Shown here piece after piece: positions 1 to 7,611 of a stretch of DNA of 14,568 nucleotides. The notes beneath the pieces are model-generated. The model saw only the letters and a program-made list of their open reading frames with translations. It did not search any database and was not told the origin of the DNA. The stretch spans positions 1-14,568 of the forward strand of contig CAYFUR010000091.1 in the NCBI GenBank assembly GCA_964346275.1, given 5' to 3'. The position numbers were made by a program, and so were the translations under genes. Position 1 is the stretch's first letter; every line of letters begins with the position of its first letter. The stretch is from CAYFUR01 sp964346275 (GTDB lineage Bacteria > Sumerlaeota > Sumerlaeia > SLMS01).

Positions 1-627
1 GTGCTCGAAGCCGGGTCGGGGATTGGCAACCTGACATCGCTCTTGCTCGACCGCCGCCGCGTCGTCTCCGTGGACAATGAAGAGTTTTACGTCCGCCGCC
101 TCCAACAGTCCTATGGCAACCTGGCGAATTATCATGTGGCCATGGCCGACCTGGCCGACCGGGAAAGCCTCCGAAACGCCTCCCGCGGCAGGCCTTTCGA
201 CAGCGTGATCTGCATCAATGTTCTGGAACATATTGAAAACGATCGAGAGGTGCTGGAAAATTTCTCCTCCATTCTGCGTCCCGGAGGCCACGCGGTGATC
301 CTGGTGCCCCACGATCCGAATCTTTACACCGAGGTGGACCGAACCCTGGGGCACTGCCGCCGTTACACGCGCGAGGAGCTGATCGGCAAGCTGGAGGAGG
401 CGGGGTTTGAACTCGTCTCGTGCGAGGGGTTCAACCGCGTCGGCGGCTTGGGCTGGCGGATTTCCGGCAAGGTGTTGCGGCGGCGCACGCTCTCCACGGG
501 CCAGATGCGGCTTTTTGAACTTCTCATGCCTATCATCAGAAGGGTTGAAAAGATTCCCTTCCACCCGCACAATAGCTTAATTGCTATTGGGCGCAGGCCT
601 GCCAATCCACCCGAATCGGATGTCTAG
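1..627 (+). CDS. Class I SAM-dependent methyltransferase, 5' truncated
   Basis: This is a class I SAM-dependent methyltransferase of the Methyltransf_11/12/23 type. The frame is open from the first base and begins inside motif I (LEAGSGIGN, residues 2-10), so the GTG at base 1 is probably an internal Val codon and the gene starts upstream of the window. The acidic end of the second strand follows (VVSVDNE, about 21-27), then FDSVICINVLEHI (about 66-78) and the post-core PGG turn (94-96). LGHCRRYTREEL at 116-127 is typical of methyltransferases that accompany family-2 glycosyltransferases in cell-surface or polyprenyl-linked sugar pathways. That role is an inference, since no glycosyltransferase is visible here. 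The stop lies 2 bases before glnD, which suggests cotranscription and coupled translation. The substrate cannot be read from the sequence. Confidence 0.9.
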   Translation: MLEAGSGIGNLTSLLLDRRRVVSVDNEEFYVRRLQQSYGNLANYHVAMADLADRESLRNASRGRPFDSVICINVLEHIENDREVLENFSSILRPGGHAVILVPHDPNLYTEVDRTLGHCRRYTREELIGKLEEAGFELVSCEGFNRVGGLGWRISGKVLRRRTLSTGQMRLFELLMPIIRRVEKIPFHPHNSLIAIGRRPANPPESDV

Positions 628-629
628 AC

Positions 630-3344
630 GTGGCTTCTGAATCCATCGACCCAGCGCGGCTGGACGAAGAGTATTCCAACGAACTGCGCTCCATGCTCGA
701 GAAAATCCGCGAGCAGGCCCGCCGGCGCCATCGCACGGTGTCGGGGTTGGAAGCGGCGATCCTCTATTCGGACCAGTTGCGCGATCTGCTGTTCCACCAC
801 ATGGAGAAATCGGCGGCGCGGCTGGGCTGCCCGGAAATGGCCGATCACGTGTGCCTGGTGGCCGTGGGCGGGTTCGGACGTTACGAGCTGGGGTTTCATT
901 CGGATCTGGATTTCTGCTTTTTGACGAAGCGGTCCGCGACGAAGCGCGAGGAGGAATTCATCAAGGCGGCGCTCTATCCGCTGTGGAACCTCAAGGTCGA
1001 ACTCGGCTATTCCGTTTATTCACTGAAGCAATGCCTGGAAACGCTGGGGAGTGATCTGCATCGCGCGACGTCGCTTCTGGAGACGCGGTATATATGGGGC
1101 GCTTCGGAGGTGGCCGAGGAGTTGGCAGACCGGGTTCATGCGCGGCTCCGCAAGCAGCATTATTCCTGGTTTATTCGCGAGCTGGAGAAAGAAACACGCC
1201 AGCGGCACGCCCAGTCGGACAACACGATTCACCTGCTTGAGCCGGACGTGAAGAACGCCTGCGGCGGGCTGCGCGATGTGCATGTGATTCTCTGGATCGC
1301 CTATGCGCAGTTCGGGATGGCGGACCTGGACGCGCTGGTGGAAAACCGCCTGATCTCGGACGAAGAACGCAAGCGCCTGCTGGATGCGTGGTCGTTCCTG
1401 CTTGATTTGCGAAACAGCCTGCACCTCGCGGAAAACCGCCATCGAGACAAGCTCTCCATCGAGCGGCAGATCCAGGTGGCGGAACTCATGGGGATCGAAA
1501 CGACGGAGAGTGCCCTGGCGGAAGAGCGGCTTATGTGCACCTACTACGGGCACGCGGCCATGGTGCGCCACGTGTGCGACCGCCTGCTTTCGACCACGCT
1601 TCGCCAGACGCCGGGAACGGTGCAGTATCTCGACGAAAGCCGCGAGGCCCGGCGTATAGACAGGGACTTCTGGCTGCGCGGCGGGCGCCTCTGGCTTGAG
1701 CCGGAGGATGCCGAGTGGCTCATGGAGACGGACCGCTACTGGCCGTTCCGCCTTTTTCTCGCCGTCGCGCGGGAGAAAGCCCGCCCCAGCCACGAAACCC
1801 TGCGAGTGGTGGAGGAATTCCTGCCTCGTATAGATGGGGATATCGTCGCGTCACGGACCGCGCGGGATATGTTTCTACAACTCCTTGCCACACCCGGCTA
1901 TCTCGGGCCGGCGCTCCGGGATATGAACGGCTGTGGCCTGCTCCCGGCATTCCTGCCGGAATTCAAGCTGGTCCGCCATCTGCCACGCATTGACCATTAC
2001 CACCAGTTTACCGTCGACGAGCACCTGATCCGCGCCGTTGCCGTTTCGGATTCCCTGATGAACGAAGAGCCGCCGGCGGGAATGGAACACGCCGCAGCCG
2101 CCGCGCGGGAGATCCTGCGCCCGGATCTGCTGAATCTCGCCCTGCTGCTCCATGACGTCGGAAAGGGCGAAGGCCGCGCCCACGTGATCCGCGGCATGCA
2201 CGCTGCCCAGCGCGTTGCCGAGCGCATGAATCTCCGCGCTGTGGAAACCGATATTCTGCGCATGCTGGTCAGCAACCATCAGAAAATGACCCACACCGTC
2301 ATGCGCCGGGATATCGAGGATCCCGCGATCACAAAGGAGCTGGCGGATGCCGTTCCCAAGGGCGAGCTGCTCCGCATGCTTTACGTTCACAGCGTCTGTG
2401 ACCTAGCCGCCGTATCGCACACGTCGTGGAACGACTGGCGCGGAAAGCTCCTCGCCACGCTTTACGAGCACACGCGGAGCGCCCTCCGCGGCGTCCCGCC
2501 ACGGACGCACAAGGCCGTTCCCGCCAACCGCATCACCAATGGAATCTGGCGCGAACTGCAAAAACACCCGGAAGGGAAAAAGTTCGATCGCGAGCGCCTC
2601 GATCATTTCCTCGGCGATATGCCCGAGCGTTACCTGAAATCCGTCACGCCATACGACGCGGTGAAGCACTTTCTCCTCTCCACGCGCGTGACCGGCGAGC
2701 ACCGCATCCTCTATAGCATCGACCGTTACGAGGGAAATGACTATACGGAGATCACCTTTGTCGCGGGCGACGCGCCGGGGCTTTTCAGCAACCTCTGCGG
2801 CGCCCTCGCCTCCAAGCGATTCCATATCCTCTCCGCCCAGGTCTATACGGCGTTTTCCGGGGAGGCCATCGATGTGTTCCAGGTCCAGGTGCCGCCGGCC
2901 TTTCAGGAAACGCTGGAGGAGACCCTGGATCGCATGTGCGAGCGTCTGGCCAGGATGCTCCAGACAGGAGAGAGCCCCCGCTGGTCTGCTGTGATCGACA
3001 AGGACGCTGTCATGCCGATCACCAAGGACCGCCTCGACCTCCGCCCGCCCCGCGTCGATATCAATAACGATATGTCGCGCACCCACACTGTCATCGAGAT
3101 TCGGTCTCCCGACGCGCCAGGCCTGCTCAGCGAGATCACGGCTGAATTCGACAAAATGTCTATTAATATAGACAATGCTTTCATCGCAACGGAGAGCTAC
3201 CAGGTTGTCGATGTCTTCTATGTCACGGATCTGGAGACGAATAAGATTCAGGAAACGAGGACCTTGGCCCAACTGCGCCGGCGCCTGCTCCAGACGATTC
3301 ATGAGGCGCTGGGTCTGACGGAAGACGGTGAGCCGTCAGACTAG
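630..3344 (+). CDS. glnD: Bifunctional [protein-PII] uridylyltransferase / uridylyl-removing enzyme GlnD
   Basis: GlnD is the cytosolic nitrogen sensor. It uridylylates PII proteins when glutamine is low and removes UMP when glutamine is high. All modules are present in order. The nucleotidyltransferase motif is GGFGRYELGFHSDLDF at residues 80-95, with D92 and D94 as the metal-binding pair. The GlnD linker region follows. The HD phosphohydrolase domain has H465 and the H508-D509 pair in LLLHDVGKG. Two C-terminal ACT domains lie at about 705-770 (GDAPGLFSNLCGAL) and 818-890 (SPDAPGLLSEITAEF), and these bind glutamine in the family. The length of 904 aa is close to the roughly 890 aa of the enterobacterial enzyme, so both activities look intact. 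The start is a GTG, chosen because it sits 2 bases after the upstream stop and leaves a normal N-terminus. No glnB, glnK, amtB or glnA lies in the window. The 3' end overlaps the convergent methyltransferase gene by 9 bases. Confidence 0.97.
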   Translation: MASESIDPARLDEEYSNELRSMLEKIREQARRRHRTVSGLEAAILYSDQLRDLLFHHMEKSAARLGCPEMADHVCLVAVGGFGRYELGFHSDLDFCFLTKRSATKREEEFIKAALYPLWNLKVELGYSVYSLKQCLETLGSDLHRATSLLETRYIWGASEVAEELADRVHARLRKQHYSWFIRELEKETRQRHAQSDNTIHLLEPDVKNACGGLRDVHVILWIAYAQFGMADLDALVENRLISDEERKRLLDAWSFLLDLRNSLHLAENRHRDKLSIERQIQVAELMGIETTESALAEERLMCTYYGHAAMVRHVCDRLLSTTLRQTPGTVQYLDESREARRIDRDFWLRGGRLWLEPEDAEWLMETDRYWPFRLFLAVAREKARPSHETLRVVEEFLPRIDGDIVASRTARDMFLQLLATPGYLGPALRDMNGCGLLPAFLPEFKLVRHLPRIDHYHQFTVDEHLIRAVAVSDSLMNEEPPAGMEHAAAAAREILRPDLLNLALLLHDVGKGEGRAHVIRGMHAAQRVAERMNLRAVETDILRMLVSNHQKMTHTVMRRDIEDPAITKELADAVPKGELLRMLYVHSVCDLAAVSHTSWNDWRGKLLATLYEHTRSALRGVPPRTHKAVPANRITNGIWRELQKHPEGKKFDRERLDHFLGDMPERYLKSVTPYDAVKHFLLSTRVTGEHRILYSIDRYEGNDYTEITFVAGDAPGLFSNLCGALASKRFHILSAQVYTAFSGEAIDVFQVQVPPAFQETLEETLDRMCERLARMLQTGESPRWSAVIDKDAVMPITKDRLDLRPPRVDINNDMSRTHTVIEIRSPDAPGLLSEITAEFDKMSINIDNAFIATESYQVVDVFYVTDLETNKIQETRTLAQLRRRLLQTIHEALGLTEDGEPSD

Positions 3345-4913
3345 TTCCAGCCGCCGGATCGCGGCTCCCACCCGGAAATCGGCGCCCTCCAGGACGGCCG
3401 GTTCGCTGGAAAGCAGCTCCACCTGGACGATCGGTTCCTTGTCCGGCAAATTTAGCTCCTCTGTTCGCCACTCTTTCTCTTGAGCTGAAAACGATCCTGC
3501 CGTCTCTCCATTGAGTTTGACCAGGAATGGACTCTCCGGTTTTCCGGGGACGCCGCTATATTCAATGTGAAGTTGCTTGGCCCCGGGTGGCCGGCGAAGA
3601 ATGATCGACGCCCGCTTGAGTATATACCTGTAATCCCTTCCCTCGCCGCCGCCCGCGGGCCCCCACCCCGCTTCCAGAAGCATCCCCAAATCATGCCCCG
3701 GTTCCACGGAGGCGGGAAAGCGCTCGGGATTCCGCGCCAGGATTCTTCTCCGCAGACGCTTGAGTTCCTCCGTCCCATACCTTAAGGATTCCAGGGTTTT
3801 ATTTTCATCAAATGCCGCATAGACGTCGAAGAGGGTGCCGGCGGATCCGGCATCGCTGGTTTCCCGCGGCGGGGAAGCGGCTTCGCGCTTATCGCGCACC
3901 GCATAGATATTCACGCCGGCGGTCACCGGGAGGAGCTTGCGCCATTTCCACCCGGCCAGCACCTCGCCCGGCCAGAGGTGTTTCAGGTAGTTGTAGGGCA
4001 CGCGGGAAAGGATGCGCCGCGAGCGGCCGACCTGTTCGAACGGCCAATACTGGATCGCCACGGAGGAGGAAAGCCGGGCCAGAGGGCGTCTATACGCGAG
4101 CAGGGTGGGAGCCTGCTCGTTCATCCCCTCCTCGCGATCCACCGTGCCGACGTGGTGCTCGCTTTCCCGGTCGAGGATGCTGCGGGCGGGCTCGGCGCAG
4201 AGGATTATCAGTCCGCCGGGGCGGACAAGGCGCGCCATCTCGGTAATCGCACTGCCGACCCGGTCTACGTGGTGAAGCATGGCGCGGCAAAAGGCGGCAT
4301 CGAAGAAGCCGGATCGGAAGGGCAGGCGTTGGATATCCGAAACGACGCGGGAAAAATACGCCGGATAGCCTTTCGGGTCACGCACGGAATAGGGCCGGTT
4401 GTTCAATTCGAATTCCTGCGGATCGCCGCGCCCCTCGCTCTGGAAATTGGCGTAGCGGATCATCGAGATTTCCGTCTCCGTGCCGACGGCGTCTATACCG
4501 CGCTCGGCAAACCACGCGGTTGTTTCAAACATACCCGCTCCGCAATCGATCAGTCTGAGGGGCCGTTTCTGCGGAATGCGGTCCGCCGCTTCCCGGAAAC
4601 AGATGTCCGCCAACTCGCTCACGGTGCGGTCCTGGTCCGCCTTGCGCTGGTCTTCTTCGCCGGCCTGCTTGGGCGTGCGGATATTTTCCTCGATAATCTC
4701 GCGGCGGTTGATCAATTCCTTGAGAATCGTTCCCCACGCCTCGTCCAGCACAGCGAGATAAGCGGCCCCTTCGCGGATGGGATAGACGCGGCGGCAGGAT
4801 TGGCACGCAAGCTCACCGTGCAGAACCAGTCCCCCGCTGCGCTCTTCGTTGGAGAGTGAAAGCGCGCCATGGCAGGCGGGGCAGCGGAGGCCTTCAAGGA
4901 GGCTTTCTTTCAT
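3336..4913 (-). CDS. Three-part protein: zinc-ribbon (Trm112-like), SAM methyltransferase and C-terminal beta domain
   Basis: The protein has 525 aa. The N-terminus is a Trm112/YcaR-like zinc ribbon with C11-P-A-C14 and C37-Q-S-C40. The middle is a class I methyltransferase: a slightly unusual motif I (LRLIDCGAGM, about 119-128), an acidic residue after strand 2, LPFRSGFFDAAFCRAMLHHV (about 197-216) and the RPGG turn at 231-234. A helical linker leads to a C-terminal region (about 410-525) with GW (416-417), RRPPGAK, VKLNGE and a terminal FRVGAAIRRLEL. This resembles the beta-sandwich tail carried by some surface-polysaccharide glycosyltransferases and methyltransferases. I chose the ATG at 4913 because the frame upstream (to 5042) runs through low-complexity sequence and would overlap the dehydrogenase gene. 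A weak AAGGA lies about 12 bases upstream of this ATG. The gene follows the dehydrogenase after 82 bases. A role in cell-surface glycan methylation is inference; the substrate is unknown. Confidence 0.85.
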   Translation of the reverse strand: MKESLLEGLRCPACHGALSLSNEERSGGLVLHGELACQSCRRVYPIREGAAYLAVLDEAWGTILKELINRREIIEENIRTPKQAGEEDQRKADQDRTVSELADICFREAADRIPQKRPLRLIDCGAGMFETTAWFAERGIDAVGTETEISMIRYANFQSEGRGDPQEFELNNRPYSVRDPKGYPAYFSRVVSDIQRLPFRSGFFDAAFCRAMLHHVDRVGSAITEMARLVRPGGLIILCAEPARSILDRESEHHVGTVDREEGMNEQAPTLLAYRRPLARLSSSVAIQYWPFEQVGRSRRILSRVPYNYLKHLWPGEVLAGWKWRKLLPVTAGVNIYAVRDKREAASPPRETSDAGSAGTLFDVYAAFDENKTLESLRYGTEELKRLRRRILARNPERFPASVEPGHDLGMLLEAGWGPAGGGEGRDYRYILKRASIILRRPPGAKQLHIEYSGVPGKPESPFLVKLNGETAGSFSAQEKEWRTEELNLPDKEPIVQVELLSSEPAVLEGADFRVGAAIRRLELV

Positions 4914-4949
4914 GAGTGGGATCGGTCCTTGCGCTTTGACTGGAGAGGG

Positions 4950-4974
4950 AGCCTCGCGGAGGCGGGGCGAGGCT
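4950..4974. repeat. Intercistronic inverted repeat (8-bp stem)
   Basis: AGCCTCGC at 4950-4957 pairs perfectly with GCGAGGCT at 4967-4974 around a 9-base loop. It sits in the 82-base spacer between the dehydrogenase stop and the methyltransferase ATG. No T-tract follows on the minus strand, so it does not look like an intrinsic terminator. It could be an mRNA-stability or processing hairpin within the transcript, or chance in GC-rich DNA. Confidence 0.4.
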
Positions 4975-4995
4975 GCAACGGGAAGGTTTTCAGGG

Positions 4996-5976
4996 TCAGA
5001 CGACGGCCGTGGGCGGTTCCTTGCCGTCGAGCCCGGCGACAAGGTTGCGCGCCATCAACTCGGCCATGGCCGACCGCGTTTCCATGTCGGCGCTGCCAAT
5101 ATGCGGGAGCAAGACCACGTTTTCCAGTTCCTCCAGGCCGGGCGCCAGTTCCGGCTCCTCTTCATAGACATCCAGTCCGGCGGCGAACAGGCGTCCGCTT
5201 TTTAATGCCTCGACCAGCGCCTTTTCATCCATTACCGGCCCGCGGGAGGTATTCACAAGCACTGCCGTTGGCTTCATCAGTTCCAGCTCGCGGTGCCCGA
5301 TCATGTGCTTCGTGACCGGCGTCAGCGGCACATGGATGGAGACAAAATCGGATTCTTTCAGGAGTTGGTCCCGCTCCAGCCGTTCGGCCCCGTGGTCCTT
5401 CTCGAATTCCGGCTTGCCGGACGGATGTGTATAGACAAGGCGCATGTTCCATCCGCGGGCGCGGCGCGCCGTGGCCGAGCCGATACGCCCGGCGCCGATG
5501 ATGCCCAGCGTCTTGCCCGTGATGGCCGTGCCGAGAAAGTCGATGGGCCCCCAGCCGTGAAACTGCCCCGCGCGCACGGCCCGCTCCGCCTCGCCCAGCC
5601 GGCGCGCCGCCGCCATCAGCAGGGCCCAGGCGATGTCCGCCGTTGCCTCTGTCAAAACGTTCGGCGTGTTGGCCACGCGCAGGCCGCGGCGCCGCGCTTC
5701 GTCCAGATCGATGTTGTTAAATCCCACGGCATAGTTCGCCAGGATGCGCAGGTCTGGCCCGGCCGCGTCAAAGGCCTCTGCGTCCCAGCGATCCGTCAGC
5801 ATGCAACCCACACCGTGGCACCCGCGAATCGCATCGAGGAATTCCGAGCGCGGCATGGGCTCGTCGCGTCCTTCCGGCGGCAGCACCAGCTCGCAGCCGC
5901 GTTGTCGGAGAATCTCTTCCCAGGGCCCCGCGGGGCGCCGCGTGATACAGACTTTTGGTTTTTCAATCGCGGACAT
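4996..5976 (-). CDS. NAD(P)-dependent D-2-hydroxyacid dehydrogenase (glyoxylate/hydroxypyruvate reductase type)
   Basis: This is a 326-aa cytosolic oxidoreductase of the D-isomer-specific 2-hydroxyacid dehydrogenase family, which reduces 2-keto acids such as glyoxylate or hydroxypyruvate to D-hydroxyacids. The substrate-domain signature NYAVGFNNIDLDEA occurs at 81-94, followed by NTPNVLTEATAD (103-114). The Rossmann motif is GIIGAGRIG (158-166). The family's catalytic triad is present: R245 in VNTSRGPV, E274 in YEEEP and H292 in LLPHIGSA. After the second Rossmann strand the sequence is VYTHPSGKPEFEK. There is no Asp at the position that usually selects NADH, so NADPH use is possible. Overall it is closest to glyoxylate reductases rather than SerA, since the ACT/ASB regulatory domains are absent. 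The ATG at 5976 gives a standard N-terminus; the upstream extension to 6075 would overlap tolB. It lies 16 bases downstream of tolB. The exact substrate is uncertain. Confidence 0.93.
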   Translation of the reverse strand: MSAIEKPKVCITRRPAGPWEEILRQRGCELVLPPEGRDEPMPRSEFLDAIRGCHGVGCMLTDRWDAEAFDAAGPDLRILANYAVGFNNIDLDEARRRGLRVANTPNVLTEATADIAWALLMAAARRLGEAERAVRAGQFHGWGPIDFLGTAITGKTLGIIGAGRIGSATARRARGWNMRLVYTHPSGKPEFEKDHGAERLERDQLLKESDFVSIHVPLTPVTKHMIGHRELELMKPTAVLVNTSRGPVMDEKALVEALKSGRLFAAGLDVYEEEPELAPGLEELENVVLLPHIGSADMETRSAMAELMARNLVAGLDGKEPPTAVV

Positions 5977-5992
5977 TCTTGGAACCGGGCCC

Positions 5993-7354
5993 TCAGCGCA
6001 GTGTCGGGGGAACCGGCCCCCAGTCCACCTTGCGATTTTCGCCGTTGCTGGTGATCTGGCGCTGGTTGGATCCATCGTCCAGCATCAGGTAAATCTGCCA
6101 GCTTCCCGTGCGGTCGGACTGAAAAGCGATGTGCGTTCCGTTGGGTGCCCAAGTGGGGGCTTCGTTGTTTCCCTGGTTCATGGTCAGGCGGCGCATGCTG
6201 CCCTGCTCGCCGCTGGCGTCGCAGACATAGATGTCGTTGCGGCCGCCGCCGCGCTTGACATAGGCGAGCCGCCCGCCGTCCGGCGACCAGGAGACTTCGT
6301 CATTCCAGCTCCCAGTTGTCGTCACGCGGCGCTTGCCCGATCCATCGGCCTTCATGACAAAGAGATGCACGCCGCCCGCTTCGTTGGACGTATAGGCGAT
6401 CTTGCTGCCGTCCGGCGACCAAGCCGGGCTGCCCTCGGTATAGCGTGTGCGGGTCAGGCGGCGAAGATCCTTGCCCGACCGGTTCATTGTATAGATTTCT
6501 GAGTTGCCGTCCTTGCTGAGCACCGCCACAAGCCGCTTGGCCCTGGAATTCCAGGCTGGCGAGCTATTGGTGCCGCCATAGGCGGCGATCGGCCAGGTCT
6601 GTCCGGCGCGGTAATTCAGCGCGTCGTCGATCGTGAGCTGCATGCCATAAATCACCGCGCGGTTGCCGTGATAGGACGTGTAGTAAATTTCCGTTCCATT
6701 GGCACCCCAATCGGGCGAAGTCGCGATTTTGCCGTATTGGGTCAGCGACCGGCGGTTGAATCCGTCCCAGTCCATGATGGAAATTTCGCGCACGCCGGGG
6801 ATGCTTTCGGTGGTGAAGAGGAGTTTCGTGCGGCCAACTCCTTCGACGCCTTTGAGCTGGAGGATCAGGGTGTCGGAGATCTGGTGGGCGAGGGTGCGCA
6901 CCCGCGCCTTGCTCTCGCTGAACTCGCGGCTGAGGATCATGCGCCGCGAGGGAATGTCGTAGAGCACCACCCGCACCTTGTATTGGCCGTTCGCTTCCTC
7001 GACGCCGCCCATGAGATAATGCTCGACGCCCTCCTGGCCCCAGAACTCGAAGTTGATGCGGCCCTGGCGGTGATCGATGATGTTCTGCCGGTTGACCTTC
7101 AATTGGTCCTTGGGCAACTCGAAAAGGCCGCTCAGCAGCAGATCATTCCGGATGATGCGGGGGAGCGTATCGCTCTCCAGCGAGGTGTTCGAGGCATTGA
7201 ACTGGGGGATGGCGATCTTGGACTTTTCGTAGCGGTAGGTGGGGCGAACCCCTTCGAGCCACTGTTCGCGTTCCTGGGCGGGAGACCATCCCGGCAATCC
7301 CAGCAGCAAGGCCACGAAGAAAAGGGAAAAAAGAGAAAAACGGCAACAAGACAT
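5993..7354 (-). CDS. tolB: Tol-Pal system periplasmic beta-propeller protein TolB
   Basis: TolB is the periplasmic component of the Tol-Pal envelope complex, which helps constrict the outer membrane at division. The 453-aa protein has a Sec signal peptide: MSCCRF, a hydrophobic core at about 7-20, and probable cleavage after SPAQ near residue 27. The TolB N-terminal domain spans about 35-170 (KIAIPQFNAS, LPRIIRNDLLLSGLF, YLMGGVEE, YDIPSRR, AHQISDTL). A beta-propeller spans about 175-447, whose blades repeat patterns such as SPAWSPDGSKIAYTSN (309-324), VSWSPDGGRLAYV (354-366) and PTWAPNGTHIAFQSDR (400-415), each followed by an IYxM-like strand and a RRLT-like turn. Length is near the usual 430 aa. 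The ATG at 7354 is chosen because it opens directly onto the signal peptide and has AGGA 9 bases upstream; the frame extends further to 7681 without sense. No pal, tolA, tolQ or tolR gene is nearby. The gene leads a three-gene minus-strand run. Confidence 0.95.
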   Translation of the reverse strand: MSCCRFSLFSLFFVALLLGLPGWSPAQEREQWLEGVRPTYRYEKSKIAIPQFNASNTSLESDTLPRIIRNDLLLSGLFELPKDQLKVNRQNIIDHRQGRINFEFWGQEGVEHYLMGGVEEANGQYKVRVVLYDIPSRRMILSREFSESKARVRTLAHQISDTLILQLKGVEGVGRTKLLFTTESIPGVREISIMDWDGFNRRSLTQYGKIATSPDWGANGTEIYYTSYHGNRAVIYGMQLTIDDALNYRAGQTWPIAAYGGTNSSPAWNSRAKRLVAVLSKDGNSEIYTMNRSGKDLRRLTRTRYTEGSPAWSPDGSKIAYTSNEAGGVHLFVMKADGSGKRRVTTTGSWNDEVSWSPDGGRLAYVKRGGGRNDIYVCDASGEQGSMRRLTMNQGNNEAPTWAPNGTHIAFQSDRTGSWQIYLMLDDGSNQRQITSNGENRKVDWGPVPPTLR

Positions 7355-7456
7355 GGATCGAGATCCTGAACGGGAAGATAAGTCGCGAGAACGCGGGAGG
7401 GGGTTCAAAAAAACCGCACCGCCTCCCCTTTGAGGGCCGGGACGCATGAAAAGCAA

Positions 7457-7505
7457 CCGGAAAGAGGACAGGCCCCGCGCCGAAAACCGGTGCGCGGATT
7501 TCCGG
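7457..7505. repeat. Nested two-tier inverted repeat in the pyk leader
   Basis: The outer arms CCGGAAA (7457-7463) and TTTCCGG (7499-7505) enclose inner arms CCGCGC (7475-7480) and GCGCGG (7492-7497). The inner loop is 11 bases. The two tiers are separated by 11 bases on the left and 1 base on the right. The structure ends 106 bases before the pyk ATG and could fold in the leader transcript, or mark a regulator site in the divergent region. There is no T-tract after it. Confidence 0.4.
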
Positions 7506-7600
7506 CTCGACCCTCCAGCCCGCATCCATCCATGATCACGGCATTCCGCACGGAGTTTGGGCGACGTCCCGGCGAAGGCGGAACTCTGGAAAACCCGCTC

Positions 7601-7605
7601 AGGAG
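7601..7605 (+). promoter_or_regulatory. Ribosome binding site of pyk
   Basis: AGGAG lies 6 bases before the ATG at 7612. It fixes the start of pyruvate kinase, whose conserved N-terminus KIVATLGPASNS then begins at residue 15. Confidence 0.85.
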
Positions 7606-7611
7606 CAAACC

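Larger units (their letters stand above)
7355..7611. other. Divergent intergenic region between tolB and pyk
   Basis: This 257-base spacer must hold the promoters of both the tolB run (minus) and pyk (plus). I see no convincing sigma-70 -35/-10 pair on either strand. It contains a nested inverted repeat (7457-7505), described separately. It also contains GGGAGG near 7395 facing CCTCCC near 7424, which can form a loose 6-bp stem. Short open frames crossing it on the minus strand are Pro/Arg/Gly-rich and do not look coding. Confidence 0.6.

Noticed and set aside
3978..4859. A 293-codon plus-strand frame and other long frames opposite the methyltransferase, glnD and dehydrogenase genes
   Set aside because: These are shadows of well-supported genes in high-GC DNA; none shows a motif, signal peptide or ribosome binding site.
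4914..5042. Upstream in-frame start for the three-part methyltransferase
   Set aside because: The extra 43 residues are low-complexity Pro/Arg/Ser, overlap the dehydrogenase gene, and precede a standard zinc-ribbon N-terminus.
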